Below are positions 45,084 through 55,639 of a DNA stretch of 64,000 bases, piece after piece. The DNA lies in contig NC_063167.1 of NCBI RefSeq assembly GCF_023159225.1, forward strand, positions 9,951,734 through 10,015,733. The letters are read 5' to 3'. Origin of the DNA: Perognathus longimembris pacificus (lineage: Eukaryota; Chordata; Mammalia; Rodentia; Heteromyidae). The first letter of the stretch is position 1. Each line of letters opens with the position of its first letter. Both the position numbers and the translations under genes were made by a program. The notes under the pieces were generated by a model. It made no database searches. It was not told where the DNA came from and saw nothing but the letters and a program-made list of their open reading frames with translations.

Positions 45084-45600
45084 TTTTGTTTGAAGAAACA
45101 AAAATTAGCTGCTGTCTCATGTGGAAGCTGACTGGAGGGAGCCATGAAGAAACGGTGAAACTGGGTCTAAATGGCACCACTTTGGCATCTAGGTGGATGC
45201 TAGGCATTTTCTAAGAACTCTATGGAGGCCATGTAGAACTTTTTTTTGGATTACAGGCGTGTCTAGAGTTGTGCTTCAGGAAAGTTGCTCCAGAGACTAC
45301 TTGTCCTTGATTGCTTTTCTTAGATAACTTACCCTGGATTGCCTGATCCCCTAGATGGTTTGCTTGGCTTATGTGTAACACTTTTAGGTTTAAGGTTTGC
45401 TTTACTTATGTAAAACACTTCTGTTAGGTTTAGTTCCTCACACCTCATGTAGTTTTGGCCTATGTAAGCATTGTTCTAGTTGCATTCGGGGCTGCAAGTC
45501 TTTGGGACGTGAGTCCCCTACCAATTACTGGCATTTAAATAAAGATTACCAATTGAAAAGTGTGGCTTCTCTGTAACTCTATCAAATCCCCGAATAACAA
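45084..45600 (+). repeat. LTR-like element (solo LTR candidate)
   Basis: Bounded by TGTTTGAAG and AATAACA. Near the 3' end ATTTAAATAAAGATTACC has a poly(A) signal, followed by a TGTGGCTTCTCTGTAACTC stretch as in many class I LTRs. No matching target duplication is seen, so the 5' edge is a guess. Confidence 0.45.
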
Positions 45601-45662
45601 AAGTTCACTGCTGTGTGGGGAAGAGCCTTGTAAATAAGGTATGGAAGGGTTTAAAGAAACAG

Positions 45663-45852
45663 AAGTTGGGAATGTGGCTGAGCGCTCGCTTGCCTTGCAT
45701 GCAAGGAGCCCTGGGTTCGATTCCTCAGCACCACATAAACAGAAAAAGCCAGAAGTGGCGCTGTGGCTCAAGTGGCAGAGCCCTGAGCAAAAAGAAGCCA
45801 GGGACAGTGCTCAGGCCCTGAGTTCAAGCCCCAGGACTGGCAAAGAAAGAAA
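45663..45852 (+). repeat. ID+dID SINE, shortened
   Basis: GAAACAGAAGTT at both ends is the target duplication; CTAGCCTTG of the dID is missing. Confidence 0.93.
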
Positions 45853-45869
45853 CAGAAGTTAGCTGGTGT

Positions 45870-47120
45870 CACACGTGGGGACGGCCATGGAAGCCGACGT
45901 GAAAATGGCTCGAGCCCGTCCCGCCTCGCCCCGTCCGGGCAGCGCTCCCATGTAAAGCTGGCCGACGAGGGCACTGGTTGTTTCGGGAGCAATGGAGAGG
46001 GGCGCCCGGCCGTTCCCGCTGGGCTTCGGGCCTGGTCGGGGACGCCACTCGCTCACGCCGCCCCAGCGGGGCGCTTTCCCGCCCGTGAGGCCGTGGGACT
46101 CGGCCATCCGGGCTGGGCGGCCTCCGGGCGCCGTCGCCTCACAGCGGCGACCTCCCCGGCGCGCGCCCGGGTCCGGTGAGTCAGTCGGACCGAAGGCGGG
46201 AAGGGCAAAGGCGGCGGGCGGCCCTGGCCACGCCCCTCCCCGGGGCATCCCCCAATCGGGTGCCTTGGCCGCTCGGCCCCGCCCCCTCTGGCCCGGCCTC
46301 TCGCGTGGCTTCTGCCCCGCCCCTCAGGCCGGGTCGGGCTCGCTCGTTGGCGGCGGCGGCGGCAGCGGCGATGCGCCAAGGTAGGGGCCGTTGGCGCGCG
46401 TGCGCGCGGGGAGGGAGCTCGGCGGGCGCTCCGGGCAGAGCCGCCCGCGTGCGGGACCCTGGTGGCGAGTGCCGGAGCGCGGGCTGGAGTTGTGAGGGCC
46501 CTGCAGTACCCCGAGGTGTCCGGCGGCTCTAGCGGTCCCGCGCACCCGCTGCCTCCCATCTCGCACGGTTTTCGCGGGCCGCTAGGCGGCCGGAAGCCGG
46601 GGCGTCGCGAATGCGGGTTCGCCCAGCCGAGGAACCCTGTCACCTCCCCCCCCACCCCCGGGCCGGCGGCGCCGCCCCCCGCGCTCCGGGCCCCGCGCGG
46701 CCTTCGCGGAGCTGCCCGGGACGCCCAGGCCGCAGGGCCTGCGCGGCTTCTCCCGGCGGGCCGGGGCCGCGCCGTCGCTTCGCACAAGCTCCGAGGGCTG
46801 AGGGGTGATGGTGTGCCCCGCCTGCGACCCCGGCCCCCCGCCCAGTGGTGTCCGGAGGCCGGGGCGGGAGGGCCCCGCCGGCCGGCTGTTGACGCCGAGA
46901 TTTCCCGTGTCCCTCGGCGGAGCTTAGCCCGGCTCCCAGCGGGCCTGATCCGAAACAGCGTTGCGGCAGCGGACGGGGCGGGCGGGGAGTGGGGGGGAGT
47001 GGATGAGGGTGGGCGCTGAGGGCTGCGAGGAAGAAGCCAGAGAAGCCCGCCCGGGGCCGTGCACCTCCACCTCAGTCCTCTCCTTCACCTAGCCCTTCCC
47101 GCCTAGCCCTCAAACCCCGG
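45870..47120 (+). promoter_or_regulatory. Orphan CpG island with + strand promoter signals
   Basis: Dense CpG. A CCAAT box (46252-46256) is followed by CCCCGCCCCC (about 46279) and a (GGC)n at 46350-46370. ATGCGCCAAG at 46371-46380 directly precedes GTAGGG, which reads like a first coding or leader exon ending MRQ. No known gene fits and no next exon was found. It lies 4.7 kb upstream of the FANCB retrocopy on the same strand. Confidence 0.55.
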
Positions 47121-47239
47121 GCACCCAGACTGGGTCTGCCTCCCGGCTGACACTTACTTGCCCCAGGCGACTCCAGCTGGTCTGGGGATTGTTGCCTATT
47201 CTTCCCTCCCCCTCCCCCTCTTTCCTGTAGTTTCTTTTG

Positions 47240-47272
<33 letters not shown>

Positions 47273-47460
47273 CAGTCCTGTGGCCTGAACTCAGGGCCTG
47301 AGCACTGTCCCTGGCTTCTTTTTGCTCAAGGCTAGCACTCTGCCACTTGAGCCACAGCACCACTTCTGGCCTTTTCTATATATGTGGTGCTGAGGAATCG
47401 AACCCAGGGCTTCATGTATGTGAGGCAAGCCCACTACCACTAGGCCGTATTCCCAGCCTC
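47240..47460 (-). repeat. ID+dID SINE
   Basis: Very long T-run, GCCAGTCCTGTGGCCTGAAC to GGCCGTATTCCCAGCCT; TAGTTTCTTTT and TAATTTCTTTTT flank it. Confidence 0.93.
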
Positions 47461-47673
47461 TATAATTTCTTTTTCAGGTTGACTATTCCAGTGGTACATT
47501 CCTGTTGCAGGTTTTTTTTGTTGTTGTTGTTTGGCTTTTAGATTTTGGACTATTTGCATAAATGCTATATCTTCAGGCCTGGACTCAAGTCTAAAGAAAA
47601 TAGCATGTTTCATATAAACCTTAGCCACATAGCAGAAAAGTAGTGCAATGTTTTTTAGAGTGCCCATGTTTGA

Positions 47674-47674
<1 letters not shown>

Positions 47675-47711
<37 letters not shown>
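47675..47711 (+). repeat. (TG)n microsatellite
   Basis: About 17 TG units, next to a worn reverse B1-like monomer (47712-47815). Confidence 0.93.
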
Positions 47712-47712
<1 letters not shown>

Positions 47713-47871
47713 TTTGAGTCAAGGTCTTTATATGTATCCCTGTCTTACACTCTTAATCCTCATCTCCACCCCATGAGTGCTAGGATTCTTGGCATGTGCC
47801 ACCAGGCTGGGCTGTCCCTGTGATTTGACTGACCCATCCCTAGAAGTCAGATGTGTGAACCACTGACCTCA

Positions 47872-48100
47872 TGTGGGGGGTGATGGCTTATGCCAATAAT
47901 CCTAGCTACTCAGCAGGCTGAGATCTGAGGATTGTGGTTTATAACCAGCCCAAGGTTCTTTTGTTCCAATTAACCAACAAAAAACTGGAAGTGGAGCTTG
48001 TGGCTCAAGTGATAACGCACCAGACTGGAGTAAAAACGCCAGGCAAAAGCGGGAGGGCCTGAGTTCACAGCCCAGTATATGCACACACACACACACACAT
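47872..48100 (+). repeat. B1+dID SINE
   Basis: GGGGGGTGATGGCTTATGCC to GAGTTCACAGCCCAGTATAT, then (CA)n. Confidence 0.82.
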
Positions 48101-48103
48101 CAT

Positions 48104-48190
48104 TTTGGAGATGAGGATGTGGCTCAGGTGATACAGCCCTTGCTCAGCAAGGTCAAGATTCTGAATTTTAACTCTCCAGTAACACCAAAA
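48104..48190 (+). repeat. ID-like monomer
   Basis: GAGATGAGGATGTGGCTCAG to CTCTCCAGTAACACC. Confidence 0.68.
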
Positions 48191-48244
48191 TAACATTTTA
48201 AAAAAAGTTTTGGATATTGGAATGTTTTAGTTTTTTTTAAATTT

Positions 48245-48440
48245 TTCTGTATTGTCTCATTATTTATTCACTGATTTCATCCAACAACTGTTCATAGAGC
48301 ATTAGGCCATAGGCACTGTGGAAATAGCAATGAATAGAGCCAACTTGGTGCCTACCCTCAGATGAAGAGAATGTGCAGAATAAATGACTACCAGTGGAGA
48401 AGATTACTTCAGCTGGGAGGTCAGGGTTAGCTGTCTCATG
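48245..48440 (+). repeat. Ancient L2/MIR-like fragment
   Basis: CATAGAGCATTAGGCCATAG and ATAGCAATGAATAGAGCCAA fit an L2 3'-end pattern. A B1-like monomer follows at 48572-48665; 48440-49020 otherwise shows nothing recognised. Confidence 0.5.
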
Positions 48441-49033
48441 ATAACACTTTTGAGCCTAGGAGTTGTCCAGTATTCAAAGAAAGAAGAGCAACCCAGGCAG
48501 AGAAAATGCCAGATGCAAAGATCCTGATCCTGAATCGAGCATGTGTTTGAGTATTCAAGATTGGCATGATTGGGGAAGTGGTACATTCCTGTAATCTCTA
48601 CACTCTGGAGAATCTTGAGTTAGAGGCCAGCTTGGACTACATAATAAGACTCAAAACAACTGAAACCAAAAGAAAGAGATAAGAAGAGATCGGGGGGCCA
48701 GGACTAGACCCTTGTAGGCTGTGGCAGAACTTTGAACTTCATTTTAGATGTGACAGGAGCCATGAATGGGGGATTGAGCAGAGAAGGGACATGAACTGTA
48801 TGCAGAATAGTGTGTGTTGGGAGGGGAGAAGTCCAGAGTAGAAGCAGGAGACCCCCCTCAGGAGACAGCAGTCCAGGTAGTGGTTTATATGGTGTATATC
48901 AGAAACCAAGATGGTATAGGGCACACAGTAAAGACTACTTAATGGTATAGTTGCAGGTAATTTGGAACCAGGAAGACCTGGGTCTCTGTGCCCTCTTGGT
49001 GAGTTTAAGCAAATTATTTAGCTTCACTGAGTC

Positions 49034-49221
49034 TTTTTTTTTTTTTTTTGGCCAATCCTGGGCCTTGGACTCAGGGCCTGAGCACGGTCCCTGGCTTCTT
49101 CCTGCTCAAGGCTAGCACTCTGCCACCTGAGCCACAGCACCCCTTCTGGCCGTTTTCCATATATGTGGTGCTGGGGAATCGAACCAAGAGCTTCATGTGT
49201 AGGAGGCAAGCACCAGCCCTC
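49034..49221 (-). repeat. ID+dID SINE in a MIR
   Basis: GGCCAATCCTGGGCCTTGGA to GCAAGCACCAGCCC; CACTGAGTCTT is on both sides. The MIR host is 48960-49032 plus 49222-49270. Confidence 0.9.
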
Positions 49222-49310
49222 ACTGAGTCTTAATGTTGCTATCTATAAAGTGAAAACAGGGCTGGACTCCTGGCGCTGCCTAAAAGAGCACAAATAAAAA
49301 CTTCAGATGT

Positions 49311-49515
49311 GGCTGGAAATGTGGCTTAGTGGTAGAGGGCTTGCCTAGCATGCATAAAGCCCTGGGTTTGATTCCTCAGTACCACGTACAGAGAAAAGGC
49401 CAGAAGTGGCACTGTGGCTCAAATGATAGAGGGCTAGCATTAAGCACAGAGAGGCTCAGGGACAGAGCCCAGGCCCTGAGTTCAAGCCCCAGGACTGGCC
49501 AAAAAAAAAAAAAAA
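49311..49515 (+). repeat. ID+dID SINE
   Basis: GTGGCTGGAAATGTGGCTTA to CCCCAGGACTGGCCAAAA; TCAGATGT flanks both ends. Confidence 0.92.
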
Positions 49516-49519
49516 TCAG

Positions 49520-50790
49520 ATGTAATTTTGAGGGCACAGCTCATGGTTGGTTCAGTGTTTTTGTTATAATTTTTAGTTAGCAACCAGAAAATAAAGGAGT
49601 GTATATTAAGTAAACCAAGTGTCTTTGCAACTCTCAAGTAAAGGTCTAGGGGCTCTTTGTCTAGCCCCTGCAGAGGGCCCTGATAAAGGTATGTTCTGAG
49701 GGTGGCTGAGCCAATCTAGACAAAGACTGCAAAATGTCTTTATTCCTCTCTATTCATCAAACAATGGCTGAGGAATGAGAAGCAGGCACAGGCTCTAAAA
49801 TGGATACTTAGAAGAGCAGTTACACTAATGAATAGTAATGACACCAGCAAGAATAGCCAACACTTGTCCCTGTGCAGCTGTGTGTAGTAATTAAGGTAAC
49901 AATAGCTGCTGAAACCTCAGAGCCTTCACACGGTAGAAGTTTATTTCTCATTCCTGAAGTCCTGTTCTGTGTTTGTTGGGTGGCTTTGTATAGAGGACTT
50001 AGAGACCTACACCCCTCCCATCTTGTAGCTCCTTCCACCTTAGAGTTTTCTTCCAGCTAATGGATTGGGAAGAGAATTCCACGGGGAGGCTTTAACAGGC
50101 TGGTTTGAACTGGCTCACATTCTTTTTGTCTTAAGTCTGTTGGCCAGGACTTGATCACATAGCCAAATACTCTTTGGTAAATGGACAGCATTTTCTGCCA
50201 CACCATATTTAGGTACATAAAATATTTCGCTAAGGAGCATCTTACTTAATTCTTATGCTGTTTTTGTCAGGTACCAATTACCCCATGTTACAGAGGAGGA
50301 AACTGAAGCTGTGAACTGAATTGTGAAGTCACTGTGCAGGTCTGGCCATAGTTGAGGAGGTGTTGTCAAGTCTGTGGGCCATACAGTCAGGTACTGTCAT
50401 AGTGCTTAGGTAATTTAGGGAGGAAAGAAGTTTAGCTCATGGTTCTGGGAACTCACATTGGTGACTTGATTCCCACTTTGGTCTAGGTGTAGTCTTGGCT
50501 ACATCTGGCAAATGCTTTGTACTTTATTACAACATGGTAGAAATAGAAGACACAGAAGAGACAGAACAAGAATTGGCAGGTCCTGCTCTATACAACCCAC
50601 TCTTGTGATAACTAACCCAGTCCCCTGAGAAAGGTATTCACCATTCTGACCAAATCTTCCCTCTTTTCTGCCCATGCGTGAATGCATGTGTCTGCGCATG
50701 CAGTGGAAAGGCCTACCCCTCAGTTACATCATAGTATATTCCCTTCTTAAATATCCCACTATCTTTCAACTCAGATTGCAGATTAAGTTT
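49520..50790. other. Unassigned intergenic sequence with a MIR
   Basis: A MIR-like piece lies at 50195-50345 (CATGTTACAGAGGAGGAAAC). The rest is non-repetitive by eye; no exon is recognised. Confidence 0.45.
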
Positions 50791-50793
50791 CAA

Positions 50794-50900
50794 CATGAGG
50801 ATTGGGGCTATGGCTTAAGTACTAGCCTTATAAGAATAGGGCCCTGAGTTTAAGATTACTCAGTACCATAAAACACACACACATACACACACATATACAT
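50794..50900 (+). repeat. ID-like monomer with (CA)n tail
   Basis: GAGGATTGGGGCTATGGCTT to ACTCAGTACCATAAAACACA. Confidence 0.7.
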
Positions 50901-51025
50901 GCACACATAATAAACATGAGCTTTGGAGGGGACAAAACATGTTTGATAGCAGATGTTGAAGATAGAATATCCCAATTCCCATGAGAAATTCAGTTTTTTT
51001 ATTTTATTTTTATTTTTATTTTTTT

Positions 51026-51040
51026 AAGAATCGGATGCTG
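51026..51040. repeat. 5' target-site duplication of the FANCB retrocopy
   Basis: AAGAATCGGATGCTG follows a T run, giving a TTTT/AAGA nick site of the L1 endonuclease type. It matches the 3' copy at 54181-54193 over AATCGGATGCTG. Confidence 0.88.
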
Positions 51041-51099
51041 GGGATGCAACGCGCTGGCGGGAGGTTTGGAGTCACAAAACCCTGGCCCTGGGTGGGGCT

Positions 51100-51270
51100 T
51101 CCATAACGTGGCTACATCACCCAGGCTTTTGAGGAAGCCCTGAAACAGTGCCTCAGTTTCCTCATCTGTAAAATGGGATACTAATATAGTGCCTATGGCA
51201 TGAAGACACCCTGTGGAATCAAAGGATGAATCTGAAGTGCTAAGAACTCCTAGCACTACTCCCTGGAGAA
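51100..51270 (+). repeat. MIR-like segment inside the FANCB retrocopy 5' UTR
   Basis: CCTCAGTTTCCTCATCTGTA followed by AAATGGGATACTAATA is the MIR core. It lies within the insert, so the parental FANCB transcript probably includes an exonised MIR. Confidence 0.6.
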
Positions 51271-51369
51271 GAAAATAGTGGCAGTATTCCTTGAGAAAGG
51301 AATGTAGCCATTGATTAAAAACATCAACTGGAATCAGTTTTCATTTACAAACTGGATCAACGAAAATAC

Positions 51370-51580
51370 TTTTTTTTTGGTCGGTTATGAGGCTTGAACT
51401 CAGGGCCTGGGTACTATCCCTGAGCTTTTTTACTCATGGCTAGCACTCACAGTGCCACTTCGGGTTTTCTGGTGGTTAACTGGAGATAAGAGTCTCACAG
51501 ACTTTCCTGCCTAGGCTGGGTTCAAACCATGATCCTCAGTTCTCAGTTTTCTGAGTAGTTAGGATTACAAGTGAGAGCCT
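51370..51580 (-). repeat. Antisense B1+dID SINE abutting the FANCB retrocopy start
   Basis: Reverse dID module then B1 (GTCTCACAGACTTTCCTGCC, GTAGTTAGGATTACA). It ends about at the TTG that replaces the usual ATG. No clear target duplication is visible, so the edge could be a deletion junction. Confidence 0.8.
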
Positions 51581-51598
51581 TTGACTGGCAAAAGAGCA

Positions 51599-54133
51599 AT
51601 GTCATTCAATCAACAAGAAAGACTCTTATGTTATAATGGGGAAGTCCTTATTTTCCAGTTGTCTAACGGGAATTTTTCAGATAAAGTATCTGCAGAGACA
51701 TCCATATTACGTGTTAGAAAGATAGCATTTGACAGTGAAACCAGAAAGTTTGTCCTGAAGTCCACTGGATTCTGTCACATACAGAAAGCAAGCTCTCATT
51801 TAAAAATTATATGTTGCAACTGTGTGTCAGATTTCAGAACTGGAATTAACCTCCCTTATGTTTTGATACAAAAAAAATCGGATGGTGTTTTCAAATATTA
51901 TTTGCTGTTTTTCCACAACACCAATAAATTTGAAAAATGTTTAAGTTTTAGTCTAGACTATGAGATGAATGACAGCATAAGAGTCCATAATGGCCCTTTA
52001 GTTTTATGGCAATATGGCAAGACATTCTACTATATCTCTTCCCAAATTGGCAAAATCACTAGCATATCAACTAATTGGTCTTCTATTCAGTGGGCAGGTG
52101 AGATTCAAAGTCTAGGTATGGTTTTATTGGCACGAATGGAATATACCTCAAAGCTGTTACAATCCAGTTATGGAGTTTATAATAGCAAGTTTTGTATGTA
52201 TTCTCTTCAAAGTCAAAAAATATTAAGTGATACCTGTATTATTCCTCCTGCTTATACTACTGTGGTAACTTACATTCATGTCTGTACAACTGAGATTGTC
52301 AACAACCAGTTAAGAATGTCTCTGATTGCCCTTACTCGAAAGAATCAGCTCGTTTCATTTCACAATGGGACACTTAAAAGTGTGTGCCAGCTTCCATTTG
52401 AAGATCCTTGTGCAGTTCAATCCTTGGACTCAGGTGAAGGAAAATTCTTTTTCATTGTTTTATTTAGGACCAATCATGTTTGTGCTGTTTCGAAAAAGAA
52501 CTTTCAGATTACTGCTAAGTGGGATAATTTTAGTTTAGTACTGGTGGATGACTTCATTGGAACTGGGAGAGAACAGGTACTGCTCCTTTTTAAAGATTCT
52601 TTGAATTCAGATCCCCTGACTTCATTTGAACTAACAGATCTTGACAAAATAAACTATTCGAGTAAACCAGTGGAGTTTTATGAAGATGATTTGTTGGAAG
52701 AGCAATATAAAAACCGTTGCTTGGTGATTCCACCTCTGCAAAGAAGAATAAAAGCAGGTTTGGGTTTAACTCAGGAATTCAAGAAGCATATCTTGCTTAA
52801 GGAAAAATTTATTTTGAAATCTTGCAAAGCTTTAATAAACTTGACTCAAGATGACAGTACATCAAATGCAGAGGAGCAATGTCTTGTTCCTTTTTGTGGG
52901 GAAGAAGACTTTGCCAATACCTTCAGTGAAAAGTTGCCAGATGCTTTTCAACATTCAGAACAGCAAATAGAGAAGATATGGTATCGTGTATTGGATGGTA
53001 GCTTAATTGTTGGAGTAAAAACCACATCTTCTTTGAAGCTATCCCTGAATGAGGTGACTTTGTCATTATTAATAGACCAATCCTATAATGCCATTGTTCC
53101 GGTTATTGAGTGTCAAAACAAGGTGATTCAGTTGAGTATGGATTCTTTCTCAGAACCACACTGGAAGCCATATGAAATAGGGGTGGAGGCAAAAAGGATC
53201 AAGTTGAACAAGGAAGAAGGAAGCTTAATTGGTGAACAGCCATCTAAGAAGGAATATGAACAGATAATTACTGGTGTAACATCTCTTTCACCACTTTTAG
53301 CACTCAATAAATTTTCTTGTGTTGTCCTACTGCAATTTAAAGAGAGAAAAACTGGTAAGTATCCTGAAGATCGTTTTGTTTCATGTGGAAGACTTTGTAT
53401 AAGTCTCAAAGATCTTTCAAGTGAGAAATACCTACTGACATTTCCAGAGAAGAAACTGATACAGCACATGGAAGATCTTTTTGCATACCTGACAGTGTTG
53501 AACAAATACTGTTTTCAACTTACCTCATCATCTGGCAGTGCCTTGAATTTAATGAAGATGTGGCTTATAGAATACATGAAATGTGAAGTCATCAAAGAAT
53601 TTCCAGAAATGTGCTTTTGTAAAGAACCAAGGAATGTCTACGGGACACTCCTCAACTGGAAACAAAAAACACCATTTAAAGGAATTTTAACAATCTATAC
53701 TAGGAATCAAACAGTTTTGTTCCAATGTCTTCATAATCTTACTAGACTTCTCCCTATCAATTGCTTCTTCCAAAAACTAAAATCAGGAAGTGAGGATATC
53801 CTAGTTGATAATTTTGCATTAACTTTAGAGAATGAACTAGTTACCCTGGCTTCTTTTTCTACGTTAACCTTACACAATTTTGAAAGCAACTTTGTTCCAG
53901 AGCATGAAGCAATCAAAGAAAAGAGTAGTACCAAGACCACTTCTCCCGAGACAGAGGACAAAATCCATCTGTTCAGAAAGGAATTTGAGAGAGAAAAGAG
54001 AAAAGTGGTAGAAATGGACCTAAAAATGAGTGGTGCCCATTATAGAGAAATGACTTTGAAATTAGCTGAGATTCAGTTGCAATCAGACTTGGTTGCACAA
54101 AAAATGACTTCTCTTTCATTGACAAAGTTTTGA
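51599..54133 (+). CDS. FANCB: FANCB retrogene, intronless and intact (Fanconi anaemia group B protein-like)
   Basis: FANCB (FAAP95) works in the nucleus with FANCL and FAAP100 as the catalytic module of the Fanconi core complex, which monoubiquitinates FANCD2-FANCI at DNA crosslinks. The open frame gives about 844 residues from the ATG at 51599, against 859 in human as I recall. Matches run end to end, for example [11 protein letters not shown] near the N-terminus, [63 protein letters not shown] and QCLHNL, then a lysine/glutamate-rich C-terminal helix. The family gene is multi-exon and X-linked; here no intron interrupts it, and it lies between NECAP2 and CROCC. AATAAA at 54162, a short A run and flanking target duplications show retroposition. 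The codon aligned with the usual start is TTG at 51581 (TTG-ACT-GGC), so translation would begin at the next in-frame ATG, six codons on, with G at -3. No stop or frameshift is seen. Composition is AT-rich, unlike the neighbours. It could be functional or a recent unexpressed copy. Confidence 0.93.
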   Translation: MSFNQQERLLCYNGEVLIFQLSNGNFSDKVSAETSILRVRKIAFDSETRKFVLKSTGFCHIQKASSHLKIICCNCVSDFRTGINLPYVLIQKKSDGVFKYYLLFFHNTNKFEKCLSFSLDYEMNDSIRVHNGPLVLWQYGKTFYYISSQIGKITSISTNWSSIQWAGEIQSLGMVLLARMEYTSKLLQSSYGVYNSKFCMYSLQSQKILSDTCIIPPAYTTVVTYIHVCTTEIVNNQLRMSLIALTRKNQLVSFHNGTLKSVCQLPFEDPCAVQSLDSGEGKFFFIVLFRTNHVCAVSKKNFQITAKWDNFSLVLVDDFIGTGREQVLLLFKDSLNSDPLTSFELTDLDKINYSSKPVEFYEDDLLEEQYKNRCLVIPPLQRRIKAGLGLTQEFKKHILLKEKFILKSCKALINLTQDDSTSNAEEQCLVPFCGEEDFANTFSEKLPDAFQHSEQQIEKIWYRVLDGSLIVGVKTTSSLKLSLNEVTLSLLIDQSYNAIVPVIECQNKVIQLSMDSFSEPHWKPYEIGVEAKRIKLNKEEGSLIGEQPSKKEYEQIITGVTSLSPLLALNKFSCVVLLQFKERKTGKYPEDRFVSCGRLCISLKDLSSEKYLLTFPEKKLIQHMEDLFAYLTVLNKYCFQLTSSSGSALNLMKMWLIEYMKCEVIKEFPEMCFCKEPRNVYGTLLNWKQKTPFKGILTIYTRNQTVLFQCLHNLTRLLPINCFFQKLKSGSEDILVDNFALTLENELVTLASFSTLTLHNFESNFVPEHEAIKEKSSTKTTSPETEDKIHLFRKEFEREKRKVVEMDLKMSGAHYREMTLKLAEIQLQSDLVAQKMTSLSLTKF

Positions 54134-54161
54134 TTTCCTTGTTATATGCCTCTTTTGTAAA

Positions 54162-54167
54162 AATAAA
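54162..54167 (+). terminator. FANCB: Poly(A) signal carried by the FANCB retrocopy
   Basis: AATAAA lies about 30 nt after the TGA stop and about 9-10 nt before the A tail, as expected for a copied polyadenylated mRNA. Confidence 0.85.
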
Positions 54168-54180
54168 GTATACTCTAAAA

Positions 54181-54193
54181 AAATCGGATGCTG
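54181..54193. repeat. 3' target-site duplication of the FANCB retrocopy
   Basis: AAATCGGATGCTG directly follows the A tail of the retrocopy and repeats the sequence at 51026-51040 (the G three bases before ATCGG is A here). Confidence 0.88.
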
Positions 54194-55030
54194 TAGAGGT
54201 TGGAGCAGTGTACATTCATGCAAGGTTTAGCTGTGACTTCTCAGGACCCAAAGAATCCACAAGGATTCTTGTGGGAGAGGCTTGGAGTTACCCAGGGTTA
54301 GTGTCACCTGGAGCCCCATCCAGTTCCCTTCCCTCATCCCTTAGAGCACTGGTTTGAAGGCTGAACAAATAATTCAGTTCAATTCACTAAGCATATCTGC
54401 TTGTTGATCTCTACATACAGGGGCTGGACAGCCTGACCCAGGCGTGTTCAGGCTCTCTGTACTGTGCTGCAGCGTGGAGGTGGAAGGCCCTTGCATGTTC
54501 TTTTTCTTTTTTCTCCCCCCCCACCCCGTTATTTTTGTTTTGTTTTGTTTTTAGGTCTTGTTACATAATGTAAGCTGGCCTTATTCTCTTGCCTCTGCCT
54601 TCTTAATGCTAGGATTACAGAGATGCATCACCACATCTGGTTTCTTTAGTTTTATAGTGGCAATTCTGCCTGTCTAGCATAGTTTTGCCTAAATCTGGCT
54701 TGCTTTCCTTAGCAACTTGGTGGTACTTGGGTTGGCCTACTGTTTTCCTAGATTCCTTAGTTGAACATAAGGGATCTGGTCTGAACGGATGTTCATTTAT
54801 GCTCAGTTTGAATAAATAAGTGAGTGCCCCAACTTCCGGGCACCTCAGTGTGCTCATGTGGAAATAGGTTGAGGTGAGGATTAGTGAGCTCACATGAACT
54901 TGCCCCTAGAGCAGAGGGCACCTTGAGACCAGGGCCCACGGAGGGATACTAATGAAGATAGGAATAGCAACAGTCTTTGAAATAGGACTGACCGCCTGCC
55001 TAATGTGGTTCTCAATCCCTTGCCTGACCT
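54194..55030. other. Unassigned intergenic sequence with an old B1 monomer
   Basis: Reverse B1-like monomer at about 54540-54645 (TGCTAGGATTACAGAGATGC). A possible MIR end at 54840-54910. No exon recognised. Confidence 0.45.
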
Positions 55031-55034
55031 TCCA

Positions 55035-55282
55035 ACGCTCCTTTTTGTGTGCCAGTACCAGGGTTTGTACTCAGAATCTTGCGTGCTCACTAACTAGCTT
55101 TTTCATTCATGCTGGGACTCATCACTTGAGCCATGCCTCCAGTCCAGCTCTTTTACTGGTTGATTGGAGATAAGAGTTTTGCATTTTTTTTTTTTTTTCT
55201 GCTCGGGCTGGCTTCAAATCAAGATCCTCAGATCAAACTCCTGAGTAGCTAGGATTGTAGGCGTGTATGCGTGGGCACCAGG
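55035..55282 (-). repeat. Old B1+dID-like SINE
   Basis: GTGTGCCAGTACCAGGGTTT to GGGCACCAGGCC, with a T-run inside. Confidence 0.72.
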
Positions 55283-55289
55283 CCATCCT

Positions 55290-55515
55290 TTCAATGCATT
55301 TACTCACCTATTTATTTTCCGTTATGATGCAGTCCACATTCAGTGCATTTTAATCCGCACAATTACCTGATGTGGGAGGTGCTCTCCTGCCCATTTTGGA
55401 TTTGGGCAAACTGGGGGCTTACAGAGATAACTTGTCACTGCACCTACCCATAGATGGGACCCCAGATCAGATACTCCCGAGCCGCGGGCCTCACCACTGG
55501 GCCATACAGTCTCTT
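55290..55515 (+). repeat. MIR-like fragment
   Basis: CCGCACAATTACCTGATGTG then GATTTGGGCAAACTGGGGGC, MIR order, upstream of the CROCC promoter. Confidence 0.62.
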
Positions 55516-55639
55516 TAGTCTCTTTACTACGGAGGAGCCGGGGAGGACTTGGGGACCCAGGTTCCTGGGGGACGAATAGAATCAGCATTTGTGTTAGGTT
55601 CACGATGTGCCTCACCGGCCGTCACACTGAGGCTCAGAG

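Larger units (their letters stand above)
51041..54180 (+). mobile_element. FANCB: Processed FANCB retrocopy, full insert (5' UTR, CDS, 3' UTR, A tail)
   Basis: The insert runs from just after the 5' target copy to the A tail. About 540 nt lie upstream of the coding frame, including a MIR-like stretch and a later antisense SINE, so a long spliced 5' UTR appears to have been copied. The 3' UTR is only about 45 nt. The 5' boundary is set by the direct repeat and is well supported. Confidence 0.88.

Noticed and set aside
46053..46787. 244-codon minus-strand frame over the orphan CpG island
   Set aside because: CpG-rich DNA lacks stop codons; the translation is Arg/Pro/Ala-rich with no recognised motif.
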